Source: an uncultured Cellvibrionales bacterium (GTDB lineage Bacteria; Pseudomonadota; Gammaproteobacteria; Pseudomonadales; Porticoccaceae). Taken from it: a stretch of 37,991 nucleotides of DNA. The position numbers and the translations under genes are program-made. Shown one piece after another: positions 17,578 through 25,650 of this stretch. The notes below the pieces were generated by a model. The model did not search any database. It was not told the origin of the DNA and saw nothing but the letters and a program-made list of their open reading frames with translations. The DNA is taken from assembly GCA_913031145.1 (NCBI GenBank), contig CAJWCO010000023.1:1-37991 (forward strand). Reading direction: 5' to 3'. Within the stretch, counting starts at the first letter, position 1, and every line of letters begins with the position of its first letter.

Positions 17578-19053
17578 ATGAATGCCGCACAATTTGCGCA
17601 GTATGCGCAGCAGGATTACAACCGAATTCCGATCACTCGAGACGTCATTGCTGACCTCGAGACGCCCTTAAGCATCTATTTAAAATTGGCACATTGCGCT
17701 AACTCGTATTTGTTTGAGTCAGTGCATGGGGGTGAAAAATGGGGTCGTTATTCATTGATTGGCTTAAAGTCGACAACGGTCTTAAAGGTCTTTGGAAAGC
17801 AACTTGAGATTAGTCGCGAGGGTAAGCGAGTTAGACACTGCGAAACCAGCGATCCACTTGCCGATGTGGAAGCCTTTAGACAATCGTTTAGGGTGCCAGA
17901 CTTGCCAAATTTACCGCGCTTTGGTGGCGGTATGGTGGGTTATTTCGGTTATGATACGGTGCGTTTTGTCGAGCCTAAACTGGTCGACGGCGCACCGGTC
18001 GACAAACTTGGAACACCTGATATTTTGTTAATGGTCTCCGAGGAAGTCGCAATTTTTGATAATCTTTCAGGCAAGATCACGCTCATTGTGCATGCAGACC
18101 CTGCGGTAGAGTTAGCACTTTCTAAAGCGCAGTCCCGCCTTGATGTTTTACAAGCGCGGCTCAAAGCCGCGCCACCGCAGTTGGCAGATTTGAATCTTGA
18201 GCCAACTGACAGCGATGATTTTGTATCCAGCTTTGGCCGCGCGGATTACTTGCTTGCGGTCGATCGAGTTAAAGACTATGTTTTGGCGGGTGATGTGATG
18301 CAAGTCGTGCCCTCGCAGCGACTGTCAGCTTCGTTCACGGCACCGCCGATTAATTTATATCGCGCTTTACGACTCTTTAACCCCTCGCCTTATATGTATT
18401 ACCTCGACCTCGACGGGTTTCATATTGTAGGTTCCTCGCCTGAGGTGTTAGCGCGTTTGGAGGACGGCTTGGTGACGGTCCGGCCCATAGCGGGTACGCG
18501 CCGCCGTGGTTTGACGGAGTCCGAAGACGCGGCTTTAGAAGCGGAGATGTTAGCCGACCCCAAAGAGATCGCTGAGCATCTTATGTTGATCGATCTCGGA
18601 CGGAATGATGTGGGACGAATTAGCAAATCTGGCAGCGTAAAAGTGACCGAAAAAATGGTTGTAGAACGCTATTCTCACGTCATGCACATCACGTCTAACG
18701 TGGTCGGGCAGACGCGTTCAGGGACTAGTCCGATAGATGTTTTACGTGCAACGTTGCCTGCGGGTACCTTGAGTGGAGCTCCCAAAATTCGCGCGATGCA
18801 GATTATTGATGAGCTCGAGCCGGTAAAGCGGAATATCTACGGCGGTGCTGTCGGCTATATCGGTTGGAATGGCAATATGGATACCGCCATAGCGATACGG
18901 ACGGCCGTGATTAAGGATGGTCTTCTGCATGTTCAAGCGGGAGGTGGAGTTGTCGCCGATTCCGATCCGGCGTTGGAATGGGACGAGACGATGAATAAAG
19001 CGCGCGCGATTATCAAGGCTGCGGGCATGGCCGGAGGGAGCCGATCACAATGA
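17578..19053 (+). CDS. trpE: Anthranilate synthase component I
   Basis: Converts chorismate plus ammonia to anthranilate, the first step of tryptophan synthesis, together with TrpG. It has 491 residues, in the range of Pseudomonas-type Trp[20 protein letters not shown] near residues 46-64 is the Trp feedback-binding region. The chorismate-binding domain shows [43 protein letters not shown] and [17 protein letters not shown] lies 8 nt before the ATG. Its TGA overlaps the trpG ATG by 4 nt (ATGA). Feedback inhibition by Trp is expected from the intact Ser in the FES motif. Confidence 0.97.
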   Translation: MNAAQFAQYAQQDYNRIPITRDVIADLETPLSIYLKLAHCANSYLFESVHGGEKWGRYSLIGLKSTTVLKVFGKQLEISREGKRVRHCETSDPLADVEAFRQSFRVPDLPNLPRFGGGMVGYFGYDTVRFVEPKLVDGAPVDKLGTPDILLMVSEEVAIFDNLSGKITLIVHADPAVELALSKAQSRLDVLQARLKAAPPQLADLNLEPTDSDDFVSSFGRADYLLAVDRVKDYVLAGDVMQVVPSQRLSASFTAPPINLYRALRLFNPSPYMYYLDLDGFHIVGSSPEVLARLEDGLVTVRPIAGTRRRGLTESEDAALEAEMLADPKEIAEHLMLIDLGRNDVGRISKSGSVKVTEKMVVERYSHVMHITSNVVGQTRSGTSPIDVLRATLPAGTLSGAPKIRAMQIIDELEPVKRNIYGGAVGYIGWNGNMDTAIAIRTAVIKDGLLHVQAGGGVVADSDPALEWDETMNKARAIIKAAGMAGGSRSQ

Positions 19054-19631
19054 TTCTGATGCTCGATAATTACGACTCATTCACTTATAACATTGTGCAG
19101 TATTTAGCGGAATTAGGAGCCGATGTGCGGGTGTATCGTAACGACGAGCTGAGTCTGCCCGAGATTGAGGCGTTGGCGCCCGAGCGTATTGTAATATCAC
19201 CGGGGCCGTGCACGCCGAATGAAGCGGGTATCTCTATGGCAGTCATCAATCATTTCGCGGCTCGGATTCCGATACTCGGTATTTGTCTGGGTCATCAGAG
19301 TATCGCTCAGGCACTCGGTGGTGAAGTGGTGCGAGCAAAACGTGTCATGCACGGGAAGACATCGCCTATTTATCACGCAGGCCAGGGTGTGTTTCATACG
19401 TTAGAAAACCCGTTTACCGCGACGCGTTATCATTCTTTAATTGTCGCTCGCAACAGTTTACCGGAGGCCTTGGAAGTGACAGCGTGGACGCAAACTCCGA
19501 ACGGTGAGATCGAAGAAATTATGGCGCTTAGGCATCGGCACTACCCTCTTCAGGGTGTCCAGTTTCATCCTGAGTCAATACTCACCGAATATGGTCATAC
19601 GCTGTTAAAAAACTTTTTAGAGGATACCTAA
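19050..19631 (+). CDS. trpG: Anthranilate synthase component II (glutamine amidotransferase)
   Basis: Class I glutamine amidotransferase subunit supplying ammonia to TrpE; such subunits can also serve PabB. It has 193 residues. The catalytic triad is complete: Cys79 in [15 protein letters not shown], His173 and Glu175 in [10 protein letters not shown]. The N-terminal motif [14 protein letters not shown] is standard. Translation is coupled on both sides: it overlaps trpE by 4 nt and its TAA shares one base with the trpD ATG. Confidence 0.97.
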   Translation: MILMLDNYDSFTYNIVQYLAELGADVRVYRNDELSLPEIEALAPERIVISPGPCTPNEAGISMAVINHFAARIPILGICLGHQSIAQALGGEVVRAKRVMHGKTSPIYHAGQGVFHTLENPFTATRYHSLIVARNSLPEALEVTAWTQTPNGEIEEIMALRHRHYPLQGVQFHPESILTEYGHTLLKNFLEDT

Positions 19632-20665
19632 TGGATATTAAAACTGCATTAGCCCTCATAGTTGCTGGAAAAGACCTAGAGATAGAGGAAATGCGAGGGG
19701 CAATGCGGCAGATTATGACCGGTGAAGCGGATGATGCGCAGATTGGTGGTTTTTTAACTGGATTGCGCGTTAAGGGTGAAACCGTAGCCGAGATTACAGG
19801 CGCCGTCGAGGTGATGCGGGAGTTAGTCACGCCGGTGTTCGTCGACAATGATGATATTGTCGATATCGTGGGCACGGGGGGCACCGGTATGAACGTATTT
19901 AATGTGTCGACTGCTGCGAGTTTTGTGGTGGCCGCTGCGGGTGGGAGCGTCGCCAAGCATGGAAATCGGTCTTTTAGTAGCAAAAGCGGTGCGGCAGACT
20001 TGCTTCAGGCCGCTGGGGTCATCATCGATTTATCGCCAAGCCAAGTAGCGCAGTGTATTACCGAGCTTGGCATTGGCTTTATGTTTGCTCCTGCGCACCA
20101 CAGTGCGATGAAATATTCGGTGACACCGCGTAAGTCACTCGGCTTTAGAACACTATTTAATATCCTTGGCCCCATGACGAATCCTGCGGGTGCAAAGCGA
20201 CAGTTGGTGGGCGTTTATTCTAAGGCGTTGTGTTCGCCGATGGCTCAAGTACTGGGGCGTTTGGGGGCAAAACATGTCATGGTGGTGCATTCGGACGACG
20301 GCCTTGATGAGATAAGTGTTGCTGCACCGACGCATGTCGCTGAGTTTAAACAGGGGATCTTGCGAGAATACTCACTGCAACCACAAGATTTTGGTTTCAG
20401 TTCCACGGATCTAAGTGGATTGAGAATCGACAGCGCTGAGCAGTCTTTAGACCTCATAGTCGATGCGTTTGGCAAGCGCAAAGGTAAATATGCAGCGTTA
20501 GCTAGCGACATGATTGCGTATAATGCTGGCGCGGCACTGTATGTTGCAGGTGTTTCAAGCCAAATCGTAGAGGGCGTTGCACTGGCGCAGGACATCATTT
20601 CAAGCGGTCTTGCAGGAGTCAAAATGAACGACCTTGCAACGTTTACACACTGTCAGAGCGGATGA
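19631..20665 (+). CDS. trpD: Anthranilate phosphoribosyltransferase
   Basis: Transfers phosphoribosyl from PRPP to anthranilate. It has 344 residues, normal for TrpD, with the PRPP loop [17 protein letters not shown] (about 77-93), [17 protein letters not shown], and the [11 protein letters not shown] and [14 protein letters not shown] blocks. It overlaps trpG by a single base (TAATG), indicating coupled translation in a trpEGDC unit. It ends 59 nt before trpC. Confidence 0.97.
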   Translation: MDIKTALALIVAGKDLEIEEMRGAMRQIMTGEADDAQIGGFLTGLRVKGETVAEITGAVEVMRELVTPVFVDNDDIVDIVGTGGTGMNVFNVSTAASFVVAAAGGSVAKHGNRSFSSKSGAADLLQAAGVIIDLSPSQVAQCITELGIGFMFAPAHHSAMKYSVTPRKSLGFRTLFNILGPMTNPAGAKRQLVGVYSKALCSPMAQVLGRLGAKHVMVVHSDDGLDEISVAAPTHVAEFKQGILREYSLQPQDFGFSSTDLSGLRIDSAEQSLDLIVDAFGKRKGKYAALASDMIAYNAGAALYVAGVSSQIVEGVALAQDIISSGLAGVKMNDLATFTHCQSG

Positions 20666-20724
20666 GGCTCAATGAATTTTGTTGTATTTTGATACGCTAA
20701 GTCGATTAATGAGAGCACGTTTCC

Positions 20725-21525
20725 ATGGGTAACCCACCGACAATTTTGGGCAAGATACTCGATCGCAAAATCGTCGAGATTGAAAGCCGCCAACATCATC
20801 TATCGCTTGGTAGTTTGCGAGAAAAGAGTGCGTCTATGGGTCCCGCGCGGGGTTTCTCCAAGCGACTTCGAGAACGGGTTGCGTTGGGAGAGGCGGCTGT
20901 AATTGCTGAAATTAAGCGCGCGTCTCCCAGTCGAGGTGTGATTCGTGAGGATTTTGATCCAGTCTCTATCGCTATTAGTTACGCACGTGCAGGCGCTGCG
21001 TGTTTATCGGTGTTGACGGACGTGGATTTCTTTCAAGGGAGCGACGCTCATTTGACCGCGGTGCGTGCGCAGACCGATTTGCCCGTGTTGCGTAAAGATT
21101 TCGTAATTGATTCTTATCAACTCTACGAATCGCGCGTGATGGGCGCCGATTGTGTTTTATTAATTGTATCGGCTTTGCAGCCTAAGCGGCTTGCAGAGCT
21201 TTATCACTTAGCTCGCAGTTTGCAAATGGATGTGTTGATTGAAGTGCATGATGAAACCGAATTGGCGTTGGCTTTAGGTTTTGATGACGCCATCGTCGGG
21301 ATTAATAACCGTAACTTACATACGTTTGAAACGTCGCTCGAAACGACGTACCGTTTGTTGGATCACATACCGCCGCAGAGCTTAGTAGTGACTGAGAGCG
21401 GAATTCGTACGCGTGGTGACATTGCGGCGATGCGAGCGCGTAATGTCCACACATTTTTGATTGGTGAGGCATTTATGCGAAGTCCCGATCCGGGCGCTGA
21501 GTTGGCTGAGTTGGTTTCAGGTTGA
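20725..21525 (+). CDS. trpC: Indole-3-glycerol phosphate synthase
   Basis: Closes the indole ring from CdRP, releasing CO2. This is a monofunctional 266-residue TIM barrel, not fused to TrpF. Active-site residues are visible: Glu62 and Lys64 in AEIKRASPSRG, Lys124 in VLRKDF, Glu173 in LIEVHDE, then GINNRNLHTF and VTESGI. It is the last trp gene here; trpF, trpB and trpA are elsewhere. Its 3' end overlaps by 9 nt the extended frame of the convergent, broken CRP-family gene. The trpGDC-vfr neighbourhood is conserved with pseudomonads. Confidence 0.96.
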   Translation: MGNPPTILGKILDRKIVEIESRQHHLSLGSLREKSASMGPARGFSKRLRERVALGEAAVIAEIKRASPSRGVIREDFDPVSIAISYARAGAACLSVLTDVDFFQGSDAHLTAVRAQTDLPVLRKDFVIDSYQLYESRVMGADCVLLIVSALQPKRLAELYHLARSLQMDVLIEVHDETELALALGFDDAIVGINNRNLHTFETSLETTYRLLDHIPPQSLVVTESGIRTRGDIAAMRARNVHTFLIGEAFMRSPDPGAELAELVSG

Positions 21526-22215
21526 TTGACCTGAAGCCATTTTTAGTGTGGCGTCAAAAATAACCATGGTCTTCCCCATGCTGGACATTTGGCTATTTTT
21601 TTCGAGCTGCTTTAACACTCGCCCGACCATTTACCTCGAGCACCCGACTATAAGACCAATCTCTTGTCGCGTTATTTTTATTTGAATACCTTTTGGGTGC
21701 GTCATTGCGCTGGGTTGGTGGCAGAGGTCTAGGAGTGCCTGTCGAACACGCCCCGAGACATCGAGAAAGGTGAGATTACGGAGCTTGCGCGTGGTGTCTC
21801 TGAGACGTCTGGTGATTTGTCTATTAAGGGCGAGCAAAAAGTTGGGATGTTGAATACTTAATTGGCTAAATTTTTCGTAAGCGATTTCGGCAACGTCGCA
21901 GGCGGTCTTTGCACGCACCCATGTGCTGCAGGGCCTTTGTTCGAAAAGACCTAATGCACCGATAAAATCGCCGGGATTGAGATATTCGAGCATTAATTCT
22001 CGGTCTTCACCTTCATCCTCTAGAACCATGGTTGCGGACCGATCGATGATATAACGCAACGCGTTATCGACATGCCCCACGTATAAAATAGTCGTTTTGG
22101 CTGGATAATGCCGACGATGGCAATGCGATAAGAAAATATCTAAATTCTCAAGGTGCGGGGTTAGAGGTATAAGCGCCAAGTCAGCTCTCCCTATTAAATG
22201 ATGCGCCGCAGTCAT
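21517..22215 (-). pseudogene. Vfr/CRP-family regulator interrupted by an in-frame TAA
   Basis: From 22215 the frame encodes 194 residues closely resembling Vfr/CRP: HCHRRHYPAKTTILYVG, LNPGDFIGALGLFE, TFLDVSGRVRQALLDL and ITRQEIGLIVGCSR. It then stops at TAA (21633-21631). The same frame continues without a shift as MVGRVLKQLE, then GKTMVIF, to TGA at 21517, aligning with the rest of the CRP recognition helix and wing. The stop replaces the recognition-helix Glu (CRP Glu181), a one-base change from GAA. Two residues that contact cAMP in CRP also differ: Glu72 is Ala87 here and Arg82 is Cys96. The native C terminus is extended by about ten residues. Position after trpC matches Pseudomonas vfr. 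Pseudogene, sequencing error or readthrough are all possible. Confidence 0.85.
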
Positions 22216-22325
22216 TCGCCGCGCGAGTTTAACTGGTGCCTTGCTTAGTTAATATTAGTCAAGGTTTACATAACCGTCGGTTTTTTTGCACTTTTTTCTT
22301 TGAAGTATCTCGTTTTTTCGACTTT
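22216..22325. other. AT-rich upstream region of the CRP-family gene
   Basis: A 110-nt, T-rich tract on the plus strand with several runs of four to seven T, directly upstream of the broken CRP-family gene. TTGACT occurs on the minus strand near 22260, but I cannot pair it with a convincing -10. No gene is seen here. Confidence 0.3.
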
Positions 22326-22544
22326 TTAATCCGCTAATGAGTCGCGTAGGTTCGCGAACTTACTGCCTAGATCCAACGTTGAATCGACCGCTCGAGGCGT
22401 AATAACAAAGAAGGTAACGGCGGCGCCTTTTGGCGTTCTCGCGCCGAACATGCCAGTCATATGGGGCAAGTGGTCTTGCCATATGAATGCTCGTTGGTGG
22501 CTTACACGGCGCGCAGAACAAAAGGAACGGGGTCGCAGCTGCAT
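22326..22544 (-). CDS. Hypothetical small protein, doubtful
   Basis: A 72-codon open frame from ATG 22544 to TAA 22326. The product begins MQLRPRSFCSARR and ends FANLRDSLAD. I recognise no domain, signal peptide or membrane segment, and there is no Shine-Dalgarno before the ATG. It lies just downstream of a strong minus-strand terminator, so it would need its own promoter, and none is evident. The C-terminal half looks somewhat protein-like, the N-terminal half is Arg-rich and does not. It may be chance. Confidence 0.2.
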   Translation of the reverse strand: MQLRPRSFCSARRVSHQRAFIWQDHLPHMTGMFGARTPKGAAVTFFVITPRAVDSTLDLGSKFANLRDSLAD

Positions 22545-22556
22545 GGATTTTCAGAT

Positions 22557-22584
22557 AAAAAAAAGGAGCCTGAGGGAGGCTCCT
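22557..22584 (-). terminator. Strong Rho-independent terminator (minus strand)
   Basis: Perfect 8-bp stem AGGAGCCT/AGGCTCCT (22564-22571 with 22577-22584) and a 5-nt loop, followed on the minus strand by eight U (22564-22557). There is no U-tract on the plus side. It ends a leftward transcript that must start within 22.6-23.1 kb, where the only candidate is the short ORF at 22583-22762; the stem begins inside that ORF's stop codon. Confidence 0.85.
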
Positions 22585-22762
22585 AAAAATTCCTAATTTG
22601 ATTGCTAGGAAGGGGTTCGGTTAAGGCCGCCGATTTTGCAAGCCATAACCCTTCTTCAATATATGCGGCGGACCGCCATGAATCCAATGCATTATTTGCA
22701 TTTGTTGTATGTCCTGAGGTAATCAGACCGTCCTGTCGAAACCGTGCATAACACATAAACAT
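22583..22762 (-). CDS. Novel small protein (59 aa), unannotated size class
   Basis: A frame of 59 codons plus TAG, starting MFMCYARFRQDGL and containing NNALDSWRSAAYIEEGLWL and a tail ending SNQIRNF. It has a mixed, balanced composition with two Trp and paired Glu, unlike noise. The strongest support is position: its TAG (22585-22583) abuts the terminator hairpin, so something transcribed leftward ends exactly here. The frame is open upstream to a TAA near 22827, so the start is uncertain: ATG at 22762 or 22756, without a strong ribosome site. I do not recognise a family. No signal peptide or membrane helix is apparent. Confidence 0.45.
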   Translation of the reverse strand: MFMCYARFRQDGLITSGHTTNANNALDSWRSAAYIEEGLWLAKSAALTEPLPSNQIRNF

Positions 22763-23009
22763 ATCTAACTTTTTGCACGCGCGTTTAAATCGCCAAAACG
22801 AGGACGATCGGGTCTTTTTGAACGTTTAGCAACACGAGTACAGCAGTATTTTTGTAATACTGTGTCCTAGCCATGTGCCGATCTGCTTTTCCTTTGCGAC
22901 GTCGTGAATTTATTAATTGCCGCTAAAAAGCCATCACGGTGCTCGCCACGATCTGCTCTCCGACGACCGTATTATCGACGTTGAACGTATGTCTATCTCC
23001 GCCAGGCGC
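22763..23009. other. Gene-free stretch with a 19-bp inverted repeat
   Basis: No credible gene is seen on either strand between the small ORF and the LysR promoter. It contains CAGTATT-TTTGT-AATACTG (22844-22862), a perfect 7-bp inverted repeat about 80 nt upstream of the small ORF. It could be an operator or a short RNA hairpin. A 29-codon minus frame (22785-22874) spans the repeat but lacks a properly spaced ribosome site. Confidence 0.4.
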
Positions 23010-23038
23010 TTGACTTAAATATAAGCAAAACACATTAT
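23010..23038 (+). promoter_or_regulatory. Probable promoter of the LysR gene
   Basis: TTGACT (23010-23015), a 17-nt spacer and CATTAT (23033-23038) lie 46 nt before the LysR start codon. The stretch 23016-23060 is AT-rich and contains a second TATAAT (23051-23056) without a matching -35. Confidence 0.45.
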
Positions 23039-23084
23039 CCCTTTTAAGTTTATAATTTTATGGCATGACTTGTTGGGGTAAAAA

Positions 23085-24035
23085 ATGAATTTGCAAAAAC
23101 TATCAAGACTGGATCTAAATCTGCTCGTTGCATTGCAAGCACTCTTAGAAGAAAAAAGCGTAACTCGAGCGGCCCAACGCCTGTACATCACACAACCTGC
23201 GATGAGCCGCGTTTTACAGCGCCTTCGCCAGCAGTTAGATGACCCATTATTTACTCGCTCGGGAAATGAGTTGGTGCCAACGCCAAAAGCGAGCGATCTC
23301 AAGGCACGTCTTCCTAGGTTACTAGAAAATATTTTAGACATGGTCAGTAGTGGTGAGTTTGACCCTGCGGCATTCGTTGGAGAGGTCGTGATTGCAGTCC
23401 CTGAATTCTTTGCCATTTCGCTTGTCTCTAAATTGACTAAATTACTTAGTGAAACGGCGCCAGGGGTGGTGCTGTCGATTTCGAGCGATACTGATTCAGT
23501 CGAAGGGGAACTTGCCGCTGGCGTGCTCGACTTTGCAATTGATATTGATAAACCGTTGATCGACGATATTCAAGCGACGCATTTGACCAACTATCGGCCC
23601 TCTATCTGGATGCGCTCTGGTCACCCGTTGGCAAGTAAAGAAAACTTAACTCTGGATGAGATACTAGACTACCCATATGTTCAGTATTATTTATTGATTG
23701 CCAAGCGCGTTAGTGCTCGCACTGATGCACGATTTGACAAAACGTTGCGACGACTGGGTCTTAAGCGCAAGAAGGCGCTGGTTACCAAACAATTTATGAC
23801 AGCGATGGAGACCATCAGCGACACCGACTGTCTCATGGTTGCGGCGCGTTATGGGCATACTCTCGAAGCGGATATGTATCCAATAGTTCGAAAGAGTTTC
23901 CCGGCGGAGTTGCCCCACCAAGAAACCATTACCTTGGTCCTATTGCAACACACGCGGACGCTGGAATCTCCCATACACCAATGGATCCGTTTGGCCATCC
24001 AAAAGATTGTTGAGGAGCAGAACCAGTCGCGCTGA
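23085..24035 (+). CDS. LysR family transcriptional regulator
   Basis: A 316-residue LysR-type regulator. The N-terminal winged helix-turn-helix covers about residues 8-67 (LDLNLLVALQALLEEKSVTRA, with TQPAMSRVLQRLRQQLDDPLF). It is followed by an effector-binding domain with VVIAVPEFFA and a DFAIDI segment. DLNLL, and FTRSGNELVPT after the HTH, suggest the NodD/NahR/LeuO-like branch. Its target is unknown: it stands alone between the CRP-family gene and purD, with no divergent partner on its upstream side other than the 59-aa ORF on the opposite strand. GGGG lies about 7 nt before the ATG. The effector is not deducible. Confidence 0.9.
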   Translation: MNLQKLSRLDLNLLVALQALLEEKSVTRAAQRLYITQPAMSRVLQRLRQQLDDPLFTRSGNELVPTPKASDLKARLPRLLENILDMVSSGEFDPAAFVGEVVIAVPEFFAISLVSKLTKLLSETAPGVVLSISSDTDSVEGELAAGVLDFAIDIDKPLIDDIQATHLTNYRPSIWMRSGHPLASKENLTLDEILDYPYVQYYLLIAKRVSARTDARFDKTLRRLGLKRKKALVTKQFMTAMETISDTDCLMVAARYGHTLEADMYPIVRKSFPAELPHQETITLVLLQHTRTLESPIHQWIRLAIQKIVEEQNQSR

Positions 24036-24131
24036 GTTGTTGCTGGGTGCTCTGATTGGGCGCACTCATCCTCTCGTTAGCTCGATTAAACGGTCCTCGT
24101 ATGGGTTGCGTGTGCTCGATATGCTCGGGCT

Positions 24132-25442
24132 TTAATCGCGGTCCGGTTGAGATCCTTGTTCACGTTGAATCGCCCGCCATGCTATGTCGGTTCGATAGAA
24201 GAGGTCTTCACAGACAATCTTTTTGCATACTTCATATGCGTTCTTTTGCGCCTCGGTAACGTTGTCGCCCATTGCAGTAGCGCAAAGAACGCGTCCTCCG
24301 CTGATTACGGTGCGGCCATTCTCAAGAGCGCTCCCGGCATGAAACACCTTGCCATCGGCGATGATAGCGTTCGCGGTAGCCAATCCCTTAATAGGACTTT
24401 TCGAGGTGCAACGATCGGGATAACCCCGTGACGCCAATACAATACCGACCGCGGGTCTCGGGTCCCAAGCGGTTGATCCTTCGTGGAGTCGTCCCTGCAG
24501 CGCCAACAAGCAAAGTGCGACGAGATCAGAGCGCAATCGCATCATAATCGGCTGCGTTTCCGGATCGCCAAAGCGACAATTGTATTCAATCACTTTTGGC
24601 GATCCATCCGCTGTAATCATGAGGCCCGCATACAAAAACCCTGTATACGCATTCCCCTCGTCCGACATGCCTTTGACTGTCGGCAGAATCACATCATCCA
24701 TGATCCGTTTGTGGATGCAGGGTGTGACTACAGGAGCGGGCGAATAGGCACCCATACCACCTGTGTTCGGCCCTGTATCACCATTGCCTACACGCTTATG
24801 ATCCTGACTAGTGGCCATCGGTAAAACATTCGTACCATCGACCATGACGATAAAACTGGCTTCTTCTCCTTCGAGAAATTCTTCAACCACCACGCGGTGG
24901 CCGGCTTCGCCAAATTTATTACTCGCTAACATATCTTTGATCGCGTTTTCAGCCTGAGTGATATTTGTGGCGACGATAACGCCCTTACCGGCAGCCAAAC
25001 CATCCGCTTTAATCACAATAGGGGCGCCCTTTTTTTGCACATAGGCTAGCGCAGGCTCAACGCGGTCAAAGCATTGATAGTCACCCGTGGGTATTTTATG
25101 TCGAGCTAAAAAGTCTTTCGTAAACGCCTTCGAAGCCTCTAATTGCGCAGCGCCCTGACTGGGCCCAAAAATGGGTAATTCGCGGCGAGTAAAAAAATCG
25201 ACAATACCATCGACCAACGGTTGCTCGGGGCCGACGATCGTCAGCGAAATAGATTGCGCTTCGGCAAAACTGGCCAGCCCTTCGAAGTCATTTATGTTAA
25301 GTTCGACGTTTTCGATCCCCGGTTCCTGTGCCGTCCCTGCGTTGCCGGGAGCAACGAACACACCTTTCACTCCAGCACTGTTTAGCGCTTTCCAGGCTAG
25401 TGCATGCTCGCGACCGCCAGAGCCTATCACTAAAATATTCAT
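24132..25442 (-). CDS. purD: Phosphoribosylamine--glycine ligase (GARS)
   Basis: Second step of de novo purine synthesis: joins glycine to phosphoribosylamine with ATP. It is a 436-residue ATP-grasp enzyme: MNILVIGSGGREHALAWK, VGPEQPLVDGIVDFF, FGPSQGAAQLEASKAFTKDF, IKADGLAAGKGVIVA, TGGMGAYSPAPV and EYNCRFGDPETQPIM. An AAGGA site lies about 10 nt before the ATG. It normally follows purH directly; here a photolyase gene in opposite orientation separates them, so purD needs its own promoter in the 25443-25650 interval. Confidence 0.97.
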   Translation of the reverse strand: MNILVIGSGGREHALAWKALNSAGVKGVFVAPGNAGTAQEPGIENVELNINDFEGLASFAEAQSISLTIVGPEQPLVDGIVDFFTRRELPIFGPSQGAAQLEASKAFTKDFLARHKIPTGDYQCFDRVEPALAYVQKKGAPIVIKADGLAAGKGVIVATNITQAENAIKDMLASNKFGEAGHRVVVEEFLEGEEASFIVMVDGTNVLPMATSQDHKRVGNGDTGPNTGGMGAYSPAPVVTPCIHKRIMDDVILPTVKGMSDEGNAYTGFLYAGLMITADGSPKVIEYNCRFGDPETQPIMMRLRSDLVALCLLALQGRLHEGSTAWDPRPAVGIVLASRGYPDRCTSKSPIKGLATANAIIADGKVFHAGSALENGRTVISGGRVLCATAMGDNVTEAQKNAYEVCKKIVCEDLFYRTDIAWRAIQREQGSQPDRD

Positions 25443-25591
25443 GAGGTTTTAGTCCTTGCTAACTCTTTTCAATTATAACAGAGTAAGGAAGCGCACTTCC
25501 CAAAAAAGTCATCGAGGTGAGCCGAGAGTGGAGCCGCTTGCGTATGCTTTCGAAGGAGCATCAGGCGCACCAGCGCCACCATGTGTCTGCT

Positions 25592-25604
25592 GGGTGAATC
25601 ACCC
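25592..25604. promoter_or_regulatory. 13-bp palindrome upstream of the photolyase gene
   Basis: GGGTGA-A-TCACCC is a perfect inverted repeat 46 nt before the photolyase start, in the interval shared with purD. Its size suits a dimeric regulator half-site pair. I do not recognise a known operator, and chance cannot be excluded. Confidence 0.25.
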
Positions 25605-25650
25605 TTGTTATGTGGGTGTAATATGGCTAGCAAAACAGAGGATAACCAGT

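Noticed and set aside
22785-22874. 29-codon minus-strand frame starting MARTQYYKNTA
   Set aside because: The nearest ribosome-like site is about 15 nt from the ATG, the inverted repeat lies inside it, and there is no other support.
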